A stretch of DNA of 39,087 bases from Chelativorans xinjiangensis (GTDB lineage: Bacteria > Pseudomonadota > Alphaproteobacteria > Rhizobiales > Rhizobiaceae), in contig NZ_WQNH01000046.1 in the NCBI RefSeq assembly GCF_009812055.1, forward strand, positions 1 to 39,087. Direction: 5' to 3'. This document shows positions 8,504-16,140 of this stretch, piece after piece (positions within the stretch are counted from its first letter, which is position 1; each line of letters begins with the position of its first letter). Made by a program: the position numbers and the translations under genes. The notes under the pieces were generated by a model. That model had not been told where the DNA came from. It did no database searches and saw nothing but the letters and a program-made list of their open reading frames with translations.

Positions 8504-9628
8504 TCAGGCCGAGAGGAACCGGTCCTGATATTCGTTGCGCTTGGCCACGAACCAGCTTTCCTGGATCGGCCACCACCACAGCTTCTCCAGCGCGTCGCCC
8601 GGATAGGCGGCGGCGAAGAATGCCTTGGCCTCGTCGGAGGTCAAATCGGCCGCGCCCACGGCGGTGGAATTGATGGAGGTGGCGTTGGTGTACATGGCGC
8701 CGGCTTCCGGCGTCAGGAACCAGTTGATGAAGGCGTAGGCCTGCTCAATGTTCTCGGCACCTGACGGGATCGCGACACCCTCCATCCAGGTGAGCGCGCC
8801 TTCCTTCGGCGCGATGAAGCCGATGGGCAGCCCCTCCTTGGCAAGGGCGGCCGCCGTCGAATCCCAGGTCTGGCCGATGGCGCAGCCATTGACGCGGAAG
8901 GCGCCCTGCGCCTCGTTCTCGTTGTTCCAGAACTGGGCGACATTGGCCTTGCGGGCGATGGCTTCCTCGAGAATGACGTCGTAGATCTGCGTCATGTTCT
9001 CTTCCGACTTGAAGGCCTCGACCATGGGCATGGGAAGCTTCCCTTCGCCCTCCAGCCACAGGCCGATGCCGACGAGGCCGGAATGGCCGCGCACGGTTGC
9101 CTTCCCAGCCATCTCCGGCTTCCAGATGTCGCCGTAGGAAGCGGTGCCGTATTCCAGCGGCGCCTGCTCCTTGTCGAAGGACAGCGCTTCCGTGCCCCAG
9201 TCGGTGGGCACCTGGTAGCGCTTGCCGTCTATAACAGCGCCGAGATTCTCGGAGTTCGACCAGGCGCTGGGCAGGCACTTGTCGACATCGACCTTGGTTT
9301 CGTCGATCGGCTGCACGAGGCCGAACTCGACGTAGTTCGGCACGCGGTCGACCGTCGGCCAGATGATGTCGAAGCCGACGCCGTTGTTGGCGCGCAGCTG
9401 GTTAAGAAGCTCGTCATTGGTGCCGTAAGGCGTGAATCTGGCCTTGATGCCGGTGGCATCCTCGAACGCCGCCAGCATCTCGTCGTTGAGATAGCCCGCC
9501 CAAGCGAAGATATTGACGCTACCCGATGAACCCTGCGCGTAGGTGCGCGAGATGTATGGTGCCGCCAGCGAAAGCCCGGCTGCGGAAGCCGCACCCTTGA
9601 TGAACGCACGCCGTTTGACCAGTGTCAT
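8504..9628 (-). CDS. ABC importer substrate-binding protein, PotD/PotF-like
   Basis: This 374-residue periplasmic binding protein opens with a Tat-like signal (KRRAFIKGAASAAGLSLAAP; cleavage probably near AQG). The mature part starts VNIFAWAGYLNDEMLAAFE and has the two-lobe pattern of PotD/PotF proteins, including TDWGTEAL and the C-terminal AYAFINWFL segment. The ATG at 9628 follows GGGGAG. The family binds spermidine, putrescine or related amines, but some members bind other compounds, so the substrate is a guess. It is first in the operon. A widely spaced 11-bp inverted repeat lies in its leader and a stem-loop follows its stop. Confidence 0.9.
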   Translation of the reverse strand: MTLVKRRAFIKGAASAAGLSLAAPYISRTYAQGSSGSVNIFAWAGYLNDEMLAAFEDATGIKARFTPYGTNDELLNQLRANNGVGFDIIWPTVDRVPNYVEFGLVQPIDETKVDVDKCLPSAWSNSENLGAVIDGKRYQVPTDWGTEALSFDKEQAPLEYGTASYGDIWKPEMAGKATVRGHSGLVGIGLWLEGEGKLPMPMVEAFKSEENMTQIYDVILEEAIARKANVAQFWNNENEAQGAFRVNGCAIGQTWDSTAAALAKEGLPIGFIAPKEGALTWMEGVAIPSGAENIEQAYAFINWFLTPEAGAMYTNATSINSTAVGAADLTSDEAKAFFAAAYPGDALEKLWWWPIQESWFVAKRNEYQDRFLSA

Positions 9629-9643
9629 GTGAATTCTCCCCAG

Positions 9644-9715
9644 TTTCCGTTGCCCTGATTGTGCGCAGCGGTATGCCCTGCATGTTACATGTGGATGAAG
9701 GTACGGCAACGGAAA
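9644..9715 (-). promoter_or_regulatory. 11-bp inverted repeat with 50-bp spacer upstream of the PotD-like gene
   Basis: TTTCCGTTGCC at 9644-9654 and GGCAACGGAAA at 9705-9715 are perfect inverted copies. Inside the spacer is a smaller palindrome CATGTTACATG at 9681-9691. The arrangement lies 16-87 bp upstream of the start codon. It could be a pair of operator half-sites for a regulator, or a long leader-RNA hairpin. No dedicated regulator gene adjoins it. Confidence 0.45.
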
Positions 9716-9842
9716 AGCGGACACTGGATCAGTGGATTGCAGCCCCGGCCCGATGGTCGGGAAGGAATGAGATGTTCGAAGCGCATACCATATGCGCGCG
9801 CCACATGCTCGACAGGGTAGGCGGCCCACGGAAGCAAGAAGA

Positions 9843-10490
9843 TCAGCTTCTCGCGCTTCGCCTGGGCCGGCGGACGGTTCTCACCATCCCACTGTTTCCG
9901 CCTCCACAGAAAAACCGATCGCCGCCGTCGGACTCGAGCCCCGATACGCCCACTCCAGGCGGCATCTCGATCCTCTCGAGGACCTCTCCCGTTTGCGGAT
10001 CGATTTGCCTCAACTCGCTCTCGTCACCCTCCCATGTGCCGTGCCAGAGCTCGTTGTCGAGCCAGGTAACTCCGGTGACGAAGCGGTTGGACTCGATGGT
10101 GCGGAGGATCGCCCCCGTCTGGGGATCGATTTGATGGATTTTCCGATCCCGATACTGCCCCACCCAGAGCGTCCCTTCGGCCCAAGCGAGCCCCGAGTCA
10201 CCGCCGCCGCCAGGCGCCGGGATGGTGGCGAGCACATTGCCGGTCTTCGGGTCGATCTTCTGGATGCGTTCCTCGGCGATTTGAAACAGGTGCTGGCCGT
10301 CGAAGGCCGTTCCCGCATGCGCGGCGACATCGAGCGAACGCAGCATCTTCTCGCTCGCCGGATCGAAGGCGTTCAATTTGTCTCCGGACGCAAACCAGAC
10401 TTGCCGACCGTCAAACGTAACCCCACCCACGCTGTCGACACCCGGAAAGGGTCCATATTCACTAAGGATTTCGGCCGCTGATCGTTTCAT
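9843..10490 (-). CDS. Small beta-propeller protein (SMP-30/Vgb-like repeats)
   Basis: This 215-residue protein has no signal peptide and is built of repeated blades. Three near-copies of the motif IDP-TG follow each other (KIDPKTGNVLATI, QIDPQTGAILRTI, QIDPQTGEVLERI), each preceded by a W or F-containing LWVGQYRD/LWHGTWEG strand. This is the pattern of PQQ/NHL-like propellers and of proteins often annotated as glutamine cyclotransferase-like. About five blades are visible, fewer than a full seven-bladed ring. It starts 9 bp after the regulator gene's stop, so the two are probably one transcript. Its ligand is unknown, and a sensing or lactonase-like role is only a possibility. Confidence 0.75.
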   Translation of the reverse strand: MKRSAAEILSEYGPFPGVDSVGGVTFDGRQVWFASGDKLNAFDPASEKMLRSLDVAAHAGTAFDGQHLFQIAEERIQKIDPKTGNVLATIPAPGGGGDSGLAWAEGTLWVGQYRDRKIHQIDPQTGAILRTIESNRFVTGVTWLDNELWHGTWEGDESELRQIDPQTGEVLERIEMPPGVGVSGLESDGGDRFFCGGGNSGMVRTVRRPRRSARS

Positions 10491-10499
10491 GCTTCCATC

Positions 10500-11720
10500 C
10501 TATACGCTCGATAGCGGAGCGGGGAGTAACAATGTCGTCGGGAATCCCGGCACGGGCGGGGTCATCCAACGACGCGCTCGTCCGCGACCATACGACTGCA
10601 CTTTGCCCGCCGCCGCAAGTTGCTCGAGTGCCCGCTGCACGGTCCGCTGGCTGGCGCCGAGCGCGATCGCCAGAGCCGAGCTCGACCATGACTCGCCATC
10701 GGCGAGAAGGGCAAGCACCGCCGCATACTCCCCTTCCACGGGCGGCGCCAACACGACAAACTCGCTTGCGCCGCGCGGCACCAGCTTAAATCCTCGCTTC
10801 GTCGCGCTCACCCCGGCCAGCGTCCGAAGCTCCGCACGAAGCCGTCCGATTTCGACTCGCAGCCGTGCACGGTGCGATTCATCGGCATGCTTCGCTCGAA
10901 ACGCCCGCGCGAGGAGTATGCCCCTCGGCACGTCTCCGGGCCATGCTTCGCCCAGCGCGCGTGCGAGTGCGAACAATACGGGGCGCGTCGCAAGCAAGAT
11001 CACCGTGCCTGCGTTCCGTACGACATGACGGCACGCGTCTACGACGAGCGCCTCCGAGGCCAGCAAGGCTTCGACTTCCTCGAGCAGGAGGAGTCGCTCC
11101 TCGCCGCGCGCCATCAGGCGGGCCGCGGGCGCATTCAGGGCGAGGGATGCGTTTTCAACCTCCGCCGTCAGCGCAGGGATACCCGCCTGCCGCGCGGCGC
11201 GCTCGGCCCGAGCGAGCGCTGCCCGCGCCGCCTTCGTCCGGATGCGCCGCATAGCGATCCCCGCGACGACCAGCTCATGGGCGGCCCGCGATGCGGGCGG
11301 GAAGGGCGCGAAGTCGAGCTCGGCGAGCCCACGCTCGGCCTCGTCGAGGCGCCCGATCAGGAGCAGGCGCCGGACCTCGAGATACTGCGCATACGCGGCG
11401 TTCACCGGGTCGCCGTGCGCTTCGAGCGTCGCCCGCGCCTTCCCGAGCGCCTTCTGAGGCCATCCGAGGTCACGTGAGACGAGCGCGATCTCGGCCTCGG
11501 CGACGACGCACCGCGCGCGGGCGACGGCCTCTTTCGGGCCGAAGGCGCGCGCCGCGCGCCGCAGGAGGGTCTTCGCGCGAACGAGATCGCCGAGCTGCGC
11601 CATTGCGATGCCTCGAAGCGCGAGCGCGGGCGCGTCCTCGCGCAGGGCGACCCGGTTCAGTGCGCCCAGCGGATCACCCGCTGCGAGCGCGCGCGCCGCG
11701 GCCGTGATCAGCGAGTCCAT
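10500..11720 (-). CDS. TPR-like helical protein with C-terminal winged-helix domain (regulator)
   Basis: This 406-residue, Ala/Arg/Leu-rich protein is built mostly of helical pairs resembling TPR/SARP-type repeats (residues about 1-290). A C-terminal winged-helix segment (about 330-385) carries the recognition-like helix ALGASQRTVQRALEQL and a basic wing GRGRARRW. I infer a transcription regulator that senses a ligand or partner through the helical part. The Arg/Ala bias is stronger than in the neighbouring genes, which hints at acquisition. The propeller gene follows 9 bp downstream. I cannot name a family with certainty. Confidence 0.65.
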   Translation of the reverse strand: MDSLITAAARALAAGDPLGALNRVALREDAPALALRGIAMAQLGDLVRAKTLLRRAARAFGPKEAVARARCVVAEAEIALVSRDLGWPQKALGKARATLEAHGDPVNAAYAQYLEVRRLLLIGRLDEAERGLAELDFAPFPPASRAAHELVVAGIAMRRIRTKAARAALARAERAARQAGIPALTAEVENASLALNAPAARLMARGEERLLLLEEVEALLASEALVVDACRHVVRNAGTVILLATRPVLFALARALGEAWPGDVPRGILLARAFRAKHADESHRARLRVEIGRLRAELRTLAGVSATKRGFKLVPRGASEFVVLAPPVEGEYAAVLALLADGESWSSSALAIALGASQRTVQRALEQLAAAGKVQSYGRGRARRWMTPPVPGFPTTLLLPAPLSSV

Positions 11721-11997
11721 CCGAATCCCGCCACCTTGTCACTCCCACTGTTTGATGTGCCGCTCCCCACCCGGACGATATCAGGATCGACAACTGGAAA
11801 TAGGGTCCCATCGAGCAACCGGGCCAGTCAACTGGCTGACCTGACTGCTCGACCGGAGTCGATCGCTCGCGCCACGGGTCGACACGCGATCCAATCTTAT
11901 CCGACGTTCTATCGTTCAGACAGGCTTCCGGTTTGCAACATGAACCCCAAAGCCCTGCCAACGAAAAAGACGGCTTCACAGTGGCATGAGGCACATC
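11721..11997. other. 277-bp intergenic region before the TPR/HTH regulator
   Basis: No gene is seen. A perfect inverted repeat GCCAGT-CA-ACTGGC lies at 11823-11836, about 100 bp upstream of the regulator start on the minus strand. It could be an autoregulatory operator. The segment also marks the boundary between the Crp/cytochrome operon end and the regulator/propeller pair. Confidence 0.35.
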
Positions 11998-12753
11998 CTA
12001 AACGCTCTCCGTCAGCCCGTGCAGCATGTCATATTGCTCGATAACGATCCGCTGGCGGCTGATCGAGATGAGGCCCCGTTTCTGGAACTTGTCGAGCGTC
12101 ATCGTCACCCATTGCCGCGTCGCACCGACAATGTTGGCCAGTTCGTCATGGGTGATCTTCCTGTCGATGTGGAGCCGATTGCCGTCCCGCCGGCCGTGGG
12201 TGTCGGCGAAGATGATTAGGAGATAAGCAAGCCTCTCGACGACCGAGCGCGTGCCCAGCATCTGCACGAGGGCTGAATAGCATTTGCCCTTGGCCACCAG
12301 CCCGTTGATCAGGCAGACCGCGAATTGTGGCATGCTTTCCACGAGACGGCGGATATTCGCCCCGGTCAGGAAGAGGAGCCGTGCGTCCTCCTGCACGTCG
12401 GCCGACCAGATGTGGGCGCCGCCGCCGAACACTTCCGGCCCGCCGACGAAATGACCGGACGTCCAGATGGCGAGCGTGATCTCACGACCGGAAGGGCCGA
12501 CATAGAAAGTGCGCACGATGCCGCTTTCGATGAGCCAGATGCCGTTGTGGGTATCCCCCTGAAAGAAGACGCCTTCGCCGCGCCGTGCGGAGCATGGAGT
12601 GCCAGCTGCGCGCAACCGGGAGAGCTCGGCAGGGCTCAGGCGATCGAGGAACCCGGCGCCCTCGTCGAGATCCATCTGGATTTCGCTCAGATAGACGGCG
12701 GATCTGCGGTCGTCATCGCTGCGCGTGTCGGACGAATTTTCCGTAAGCATCAT
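11998..12753 (-). CDS. Crp/Fnr family transcription regulator
   Basis: This 251-residue regulator has an N-terminal cyclic-nucleotide-binding-type beta-roll (GIWLIESGIVRTFYVG, ITLAIWTSGHFVG) and a C-terminal helix-turn-helix (THDELANIVGATRQWVTMTLD). The Cys cluster that binds the [4Fe-4S] centre in FNR is absent; only a lone Cys lies near the N-terminus. It is therefore not a classical oxygen-sensing FNR. The ATG at 12753 overlaps the cytochrome c stop as ATGA, which ties it to that transcript. It is the last gene of the copper/cytochrome operon and may control it. The ligand is unknown. Confidence 0.9.
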   Translation of the reverse strand: MMLTENSSDTRSDDDRRSAVYLSEIQMDLDEGAGFLDRLSPAELSRLRAAGTPCSARRGEGVFFQGDTHNGIWLIESGIVRTFYVGPSGREITLAIWTSGHFVGGPEVFGGGAHIWSADVQEDARLLFLTGANIRRLVESMPQFAVCLINGLVAKGKCYSALVQMLGTRSVVERLAYLLIIFADTHGRRDGNRLHIDRKITHDELANIVGATRQWVTMTLDKFQKRGLISISRQRIVIEQYDMLHGLTESV

Positions 12754-13370
12754 TTGAAATCCCTCTCTCGCCGCTCGGTCGCTGCCAGATAATCCGCCAA
12801 CGCCTCCCGCTCGGCCGGCTTGAGTGCCGCTGCAACTGTCTGCATGATCCCGTCCGGATCGTTGCTCCTCATCCCGTCGGCGAAATCGGAAAGCTGCTTG
12901 ACGAGATAGTCGCGATGCTGCGCCTCGAGCCGTGGCGCATCGATGCCGGTCGGCCGCGCTGATGGGCCGTGGCAGTCGGCGCAGGCTCCCAGCGCAGACC
13001 GGCCGTGCAGGAACAGTTCCCTGCCTTGCTCAAATCGGGGTCCCTTTTTCGGCGCGGGTGGAGGTGGTGGCTGTTCGGCGAAATAGGTGGCAATCCTCGC
13101 CAGCGCTCCCGCCTCTATTTCCATCGTGACTGTTTCCATCTGCCCGCCATCGTTGCGCCGACGGCCGTGGCGGAAGTCGCGGAACTGTTTCTCGATGTAG
13201 TCCGGGCGCTGCCCGGCGAGATGTGGGAACCTCGGCATGGGGCTTACGCCCTCCAGACCGTGACAAAGCCCACAAACCTCCCAGGGCTCCATGCCGCTCG
13301 TGTCCACCATATCGGCTCTGGCGATACTGGCGGTCAGGCACAGAACAATGAGCGCCGGCAGCCACTTCAT
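12750..13370 (-). CDS. Di-heme c-type cytochrome (cytochrome c4-like)
   Basis: This 206-residue secreted cytochrome has a signal peptide ending near ARA-D (residue 19-20). Two heme-binding motifs are present, CGLCH (33-37) and CADCH (130-134), each opening a roughly 90-residue domain. They are separated by a proline-rich linker (PPPPPAPKKG). SPMPRFPHLAGQ after the first heme and GIMQTV after the second resemble c4-type axial-Met regions. Such proteins shuttle electrons to terminal oxidases or reductases in the periplasm. The gene lies 84 bp after PCuAC and overlaps the Crp/Fnr gene by 4 bp. It may accept electrons from a partner encoded in the same locus. Confidence 0.9.
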   Translation of the reverse strand: MKWLPALIVLCLTASIARADMVDTSGMEPWEVCGLCHGLEGVSPMPRFPHLAGQRPDYIEKQFRDFRHGRRRNDGGQMETVTMEIEAGALARIATYFAEQPPPPPAPKKGPRFEQGRELFLHGRSALGACADCHGPSARPTGIDAPRLEAQHRDYLVKQLSDFADGMRSNDPDGIMQTVAAALKPAEREALADYLAATERRERDFK

Positions 13371-13454
13371 ACGGCCCGCTCCGCCTTGCTGGGCGGTCCG
13401 GTTGTTCGGGAGGTGCGGGCGGCCTTCGTCAACATCATTCGTTCATGGCCGTCA

Positions 13455-13967
13455 TTAGGATTTCGGTATCGCCGTATCGTACCGGTGATGCTGGTGCTGG
13501 CCGCTTGCTTTGCGCACAGGCGCTTCGAAGAAAAGGCTCGTCCCGTCCGCGAAGAGAAGGCGGAGAGGGAGCAGTTCCCCCTGACGATGATGCTCGGCCC
13601 CCGTTAGCATCAGGTGCAACCCTTGTGGGCTGAAAGAAACGCGTTGGCCGGGTGGCACAGTGAGCTGTTCGACTGTCGCCATGCTGGTCAGCCCGCCGGC
13701 CGTCGACGTTTCGTGAATAGCGACGCCCGTAATGCCGGGGCTTTCGGCGCCGATGATGACCAGCGGAGCGGCGCTGCCATTGATAAGCTCGAAATAAACG
13801 CTGCGGGTATTCACGCCCGGAACGCTGGCCGGCGACCATGCCTGCCGAACCTCGACGCCCGCCGCAGTGACAACTGGGCGGGCGCCATGATCGTGAGCGG
13901 CGACGGGAAGGAGCATCATGGCCGAGAGGATTACCGCGAGCACTGCCGCCAATTTCCGTGATTGCAT
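13455..13967 (-). CDS. PCuAC-type periplasmic copper chaperone
   Basis: This 170-residue protein has a signal peptide ending near VAA-HDHG. It contains the exact copper(I) motif H-x10-M-x21-H-x-M: the His of AIHET, the Met of LTSM ten residues on, then HLM of GLHLML. That motif defines the PCuAC family, which passes Cu(I) to SCO1 or directly to CuA sites of cytochrome oxidase. A His-rich tail (GQHQHHR) may add metal binding. The gene follows SCO by 14 bp, which matches the known SCO/PCuAC partnership. No oxidase gene is nearby, so the copper acceptor in this locus is open. Confidence 0.93.
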   Translation of the reverse strand: MQSRKLAAVLAVILSAMMLLPVAAHDHGARPVVTAAGVEVRQAWSPASVPGVNTRSVYFELINGSAAPLVIIGAESPGITGVAIHETSTAGGLTSMATVEQLTVPPGQRVSFSPQGLHLMLTGAEHHRQGELLPLRLLFADGTSLFFEAPVRKASGQHQHHRYDTAIPKS

Positions 13968-13981
13968 GTCGCGCCTCCGGC

Positions 13982-14581
13982 TCAGTTGGTGCCTTCCACT
14001 CCACGAAGGAGTAGGTGTAGGTAGTTGGCTGTGTCGTGGGGATGGAAGGGCGGCGTGATCTTGGCCTTCACCGCGCCATCCGGATCGATCACGGCGACGG
14101 CGGCGCTATGCACAACATCGTAGGAATCATCGTCGTCACTCTTCTTCTCCAGTCGGTAGTAAGCGTCCAGGCCATGCGCGAAGCGGGCGATCTCGCCGGG
14201 CTCGCCGGTGACGCCGACAAAGGACAGGTCGAAATGCGCCACATAGTCAGCCAGCACCGGCCGGTCGCGATCCGGGTCGACGGCTAGGAAGACGATCTGC
14301 GGCAGCCGCTCCGGTGGGAGAAGCAGCGACAGCTCGCTTCTCACCGCTTCCAGATTAGCGAGCGTGAACGGACACACGTCTGGGCAATGGGTGAAGCCCA
14401 GGAAGACCAGCGACCACCGGTCCATCAGGTCTTCGCGGGTAAAGGGCTCGCCCCGATGATCGATGAGCTCGAAGTCACCGACCGGGGAGGGCTTATCGAG
14501 AGTGACGCCCTTCACGTCCTGCGCATGGACGGGTGCCACGACAAGGATGGCCAGGGCCAGAAGAAGCGCTCGCATCACCAT
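13982..14581 (-). CDS. SCO1/SenC family copper/thiol protein
   Basis: This 199-residue protein with a thioredoxin fold has an N-terminal signal (ALLLALAILVVAPVHA). It carries the CPDVCP motif (Cys66, Cys70) and the conserved His158 (DVVHSAA). These three residues form the copper site of SCO proteins, which assemble CuA in cytochrome oxidases or act as periplasmic thiol-disulfide reductases. The gene starts 1 bp after the ABC ATPase stop, so it is physically part of the importer operon. That is an odd place for an oxidase-assembly factor and suggests that copper is used by this locus. An alternative ATG lies at 14575. Confidence 0.92.
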   Translation of the reverse strand: MVMRALLLALAILVVAPVHAQDVKGVTLDKPSPVGDFELIDHRGEPFTREDLMDRWSLVFLGFTHCPDVCPFTLANLEAVRSELSLLLPPERLPQIVFLAVDPDRDRPVLADYVAHFDLSFVGVTGEPGEIARFAHGLDAYYRLEKKSDDDDSYDVVHSAAVAVIDPDGAVKAKITPPFHPHDTANYLHLLLRGVEGTN

Positions 14582-14582
14582 A

Positions 14583-15437
14583 TCACCGATCCTGCTGCTC
14601 GAAAGCTTTAAGGCTCTCCGACCGGATCTGTTCTAGGCACTGCTTCTTGAGCTGCATGAAATCCGGTGCAGTTGCCATCTTCGCCAGGCGCGGGCGGGGG
14701 AGCGGCACGGCGAGGTCGGCGATTACAGAGCCTGGGCTGGCGCTCATCACCAGCACGCGGTCGGCGAGGAAGATCGCTTCGTCGACATCATGCGTTACGA
14801 AGACAACCGTTGTGCCGAACTCGCTCCAGATCTTCAGGAGGTTCTCCTGCATCATCAGGCGGGTCTGGGCATCGAGCGCGCCGAAGGGTTCGTCCATCAG
14901 GAGCACGCTCGGATAGTTGGCGAGCGCCCGCGCTATGCCGACGCGCTGCTGCATGCCGCCGGAAAGCTCGGCAGGATATCTGTCGGCAAACCTGGTCAGG
15001 CCGACCATCTCAAGGAAGGTGTTGGCAATGGAACTGCACTCGGTGTGGCCGCGACCGGCTACCATGGGGCCGAAGGCGATGTTGTTGCGGATAGTCTTCC
15101 ATGGAAACAGCGAATATTGCTGGAACACCATGCCGCGATCCGGCCCCGGCTCCTTCACCGTCTCGCCGTCGACCAGGACCGTGCCCGCACTCGGCTTGAC
15201 ATAGCCGGCAACGCAGTTGAGCAGCGTGGATTTTCCGCATCCGGAGGGGCCGAGAAGGCAGACGAATTGGCCCGGCGGGATGTCGAGCGAGGTCTCCTTC
15301 ACGGCCTGTTGGGCATCCGCGCCATGGCCGAAGCGGACGGTGACGTCCTTGATTTCCACGTGGCCACGCCCGCCGCTCTTGCCGCCGTAGCGTTTCGCCT
15401 TGCTGTGCCTTTCAAGCGATACAACCTGGACATTCAT
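14583..15437 (-). CDS. ABC importer ATPase, NitT/TauT (SsuB/TauB) family
   Basis: This 284-residue ATPase has Walker A GPSGCGKST (about 63-71), Q-loop in FQQYSLFPWKTI, signature LSGGMQQRVGIARAL, Walker B VLLMDEPFGALD and a switch His in THDVDEAI. The SLFPWKT and MQQR sequences are typical of nitrate/sulfonate/taurine-type ATPases. The ATG at 15437 (MNVQVVSLER) follows GAGGT. A longer frame exists upstream but overlaps the neighbouring gene. A basic, Gly-rich stretch of about 25 residues precedes the domain. It starts 10 bp after the membrane protein gene and energises the importer with the permease at 16137. Confidence 0.92.
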   Translation of the reverse strand: MNVQVVSLERHSKAKRYGGKSGGRGHVEIKDVTVRFGHGADAQQAVKETSLDIPPGQFVCLLGPSGCGKSTLLNCVAGYVKPSAGTVLVDGETVKEPGPDRGMVFQQYSLFPWKTIRNNIAFGPMVAGRGHTECSSIANTFLEMVGLTRFADRYPAELSGGMQQRVGIARALANYPSVLLMDEPFGALDAQTRLMMQENLLKIWSEFGTTVVFVTHDVDEAIFLADRVLVMSASPGSVIADLAVPLPRPRLAKMATAPDFMQLKKQCLEQIRSESLKAFEQQDR

Positions 15438-15447
15438 GCTCGATACC

Positions 15448-16140
15448 TCACGGACCATATGGATTGCCAATGGCGAGGCCTCTCGCCCCGCGCGCTGCGA
15501 ATGTTTTTTCGGGAGCTGCCGCAAGGATGACGGCCAGGACCAGGAGGAGGAAGCCGGCAGCCGAAAGCCATGGGCCGGCCGGCTCCAACCAGAGTGCCAG
15601 GGGCACGTTGAGGCCTACCATGGTGAGGCCGACGACCCAGGAAGGCTCCGCGCAAGCCCCCACCCAATGCATGCTGGCTGAAGTAAACGCGACGAGCAGC
15701 GCCCCGGCGGCAGCCAGGCTGACGATGGACCGGCGCAATCCGGAGCCGCTACCGCGGCGCTGATCCAAAAGCAGGACAAAGACGGTAGCGACGAGGAAGC
15801 CCAGTGCCAGAACCACCAGTATCTTGGAAGGCATGACGCTGAATGCCCATTCGGCAATGCCGCGGCCGAAATCGCGGTTCATGTAGCCAGCCTCCAACAG
15901 CCACTCGTCGGCAGCGATCGACAGGCTGTCGGAAAGCGATGGGGTGGACGAAAAGATCGTCCAGAGGTTCTTCGGCCAGTTATAGCCGGTCCAATAGTTC
16001 GGGAAGTTGCCGAATGTGACGGTGAGCGCGGTCAGTTGGACCACATGCTGGAGGAGAACGACGCCGATTGCGATCCCAGCCCACAGGGCGAAACGGCCGG
16101 AGATGGCCCTGGAAATGGTCGTTGCCCGGCCGGCCTTCAT
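15448..16140 (-). CDS. Five-TM membrane protein of unknown function in the ABC operon
   Basis: This 230-residue protein is not recognised. About five hydrophobic helices are visible: residues 15-38, 105-125, 138-158, 165-185 and 190-210. The long region between the first and second (about 40-100) is rich in aromatic and polar residues (NYWTGYNWPKNLW) and is probably periplasmic. There is no EAA loop, so it is not an ABC permease of the usual type, although it lies between the permease and the ATPase. Its ATG overlaps the permease stop as ATGA, which implies coupled expression. It could be an accessory subunit of the importer, a copper-related membrane partner or something else. Confidence 0.7.
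   Translation of the reverse strand: MKAGRATTISRAISGRFALWAGIAIGVVLLQHVVQLTALTVTFGNFPNYWTGYNWPKNLWTIFSSTPSLSDSLSIAADEWLLEAGYMNRDFGRGIAEWAFSVMPSKILVVLALGFLVATVFVLLLDQRRGSGSGLRRSIVSLAAAGALLVAFTSASMHWVGACAEPSWVVGLTMVGLNVPLALWLEPAGPWLSAAGFLLLVLAVILAAAPEKTFAARGARGLAIGNPYGP

Noticed and set aside
11998-12753. Oxygen-sensing FNR with a [4Fe-4S] cluster
   Set aside because: The N-terminal cysteine cluster is missing, so only the Crp/Fnr superfamily can be claimed.
15448-16140. Second ABC permease
   Set aside because: No EAA coupling loop is visible and the TM layout differs from BPD-type permeases.
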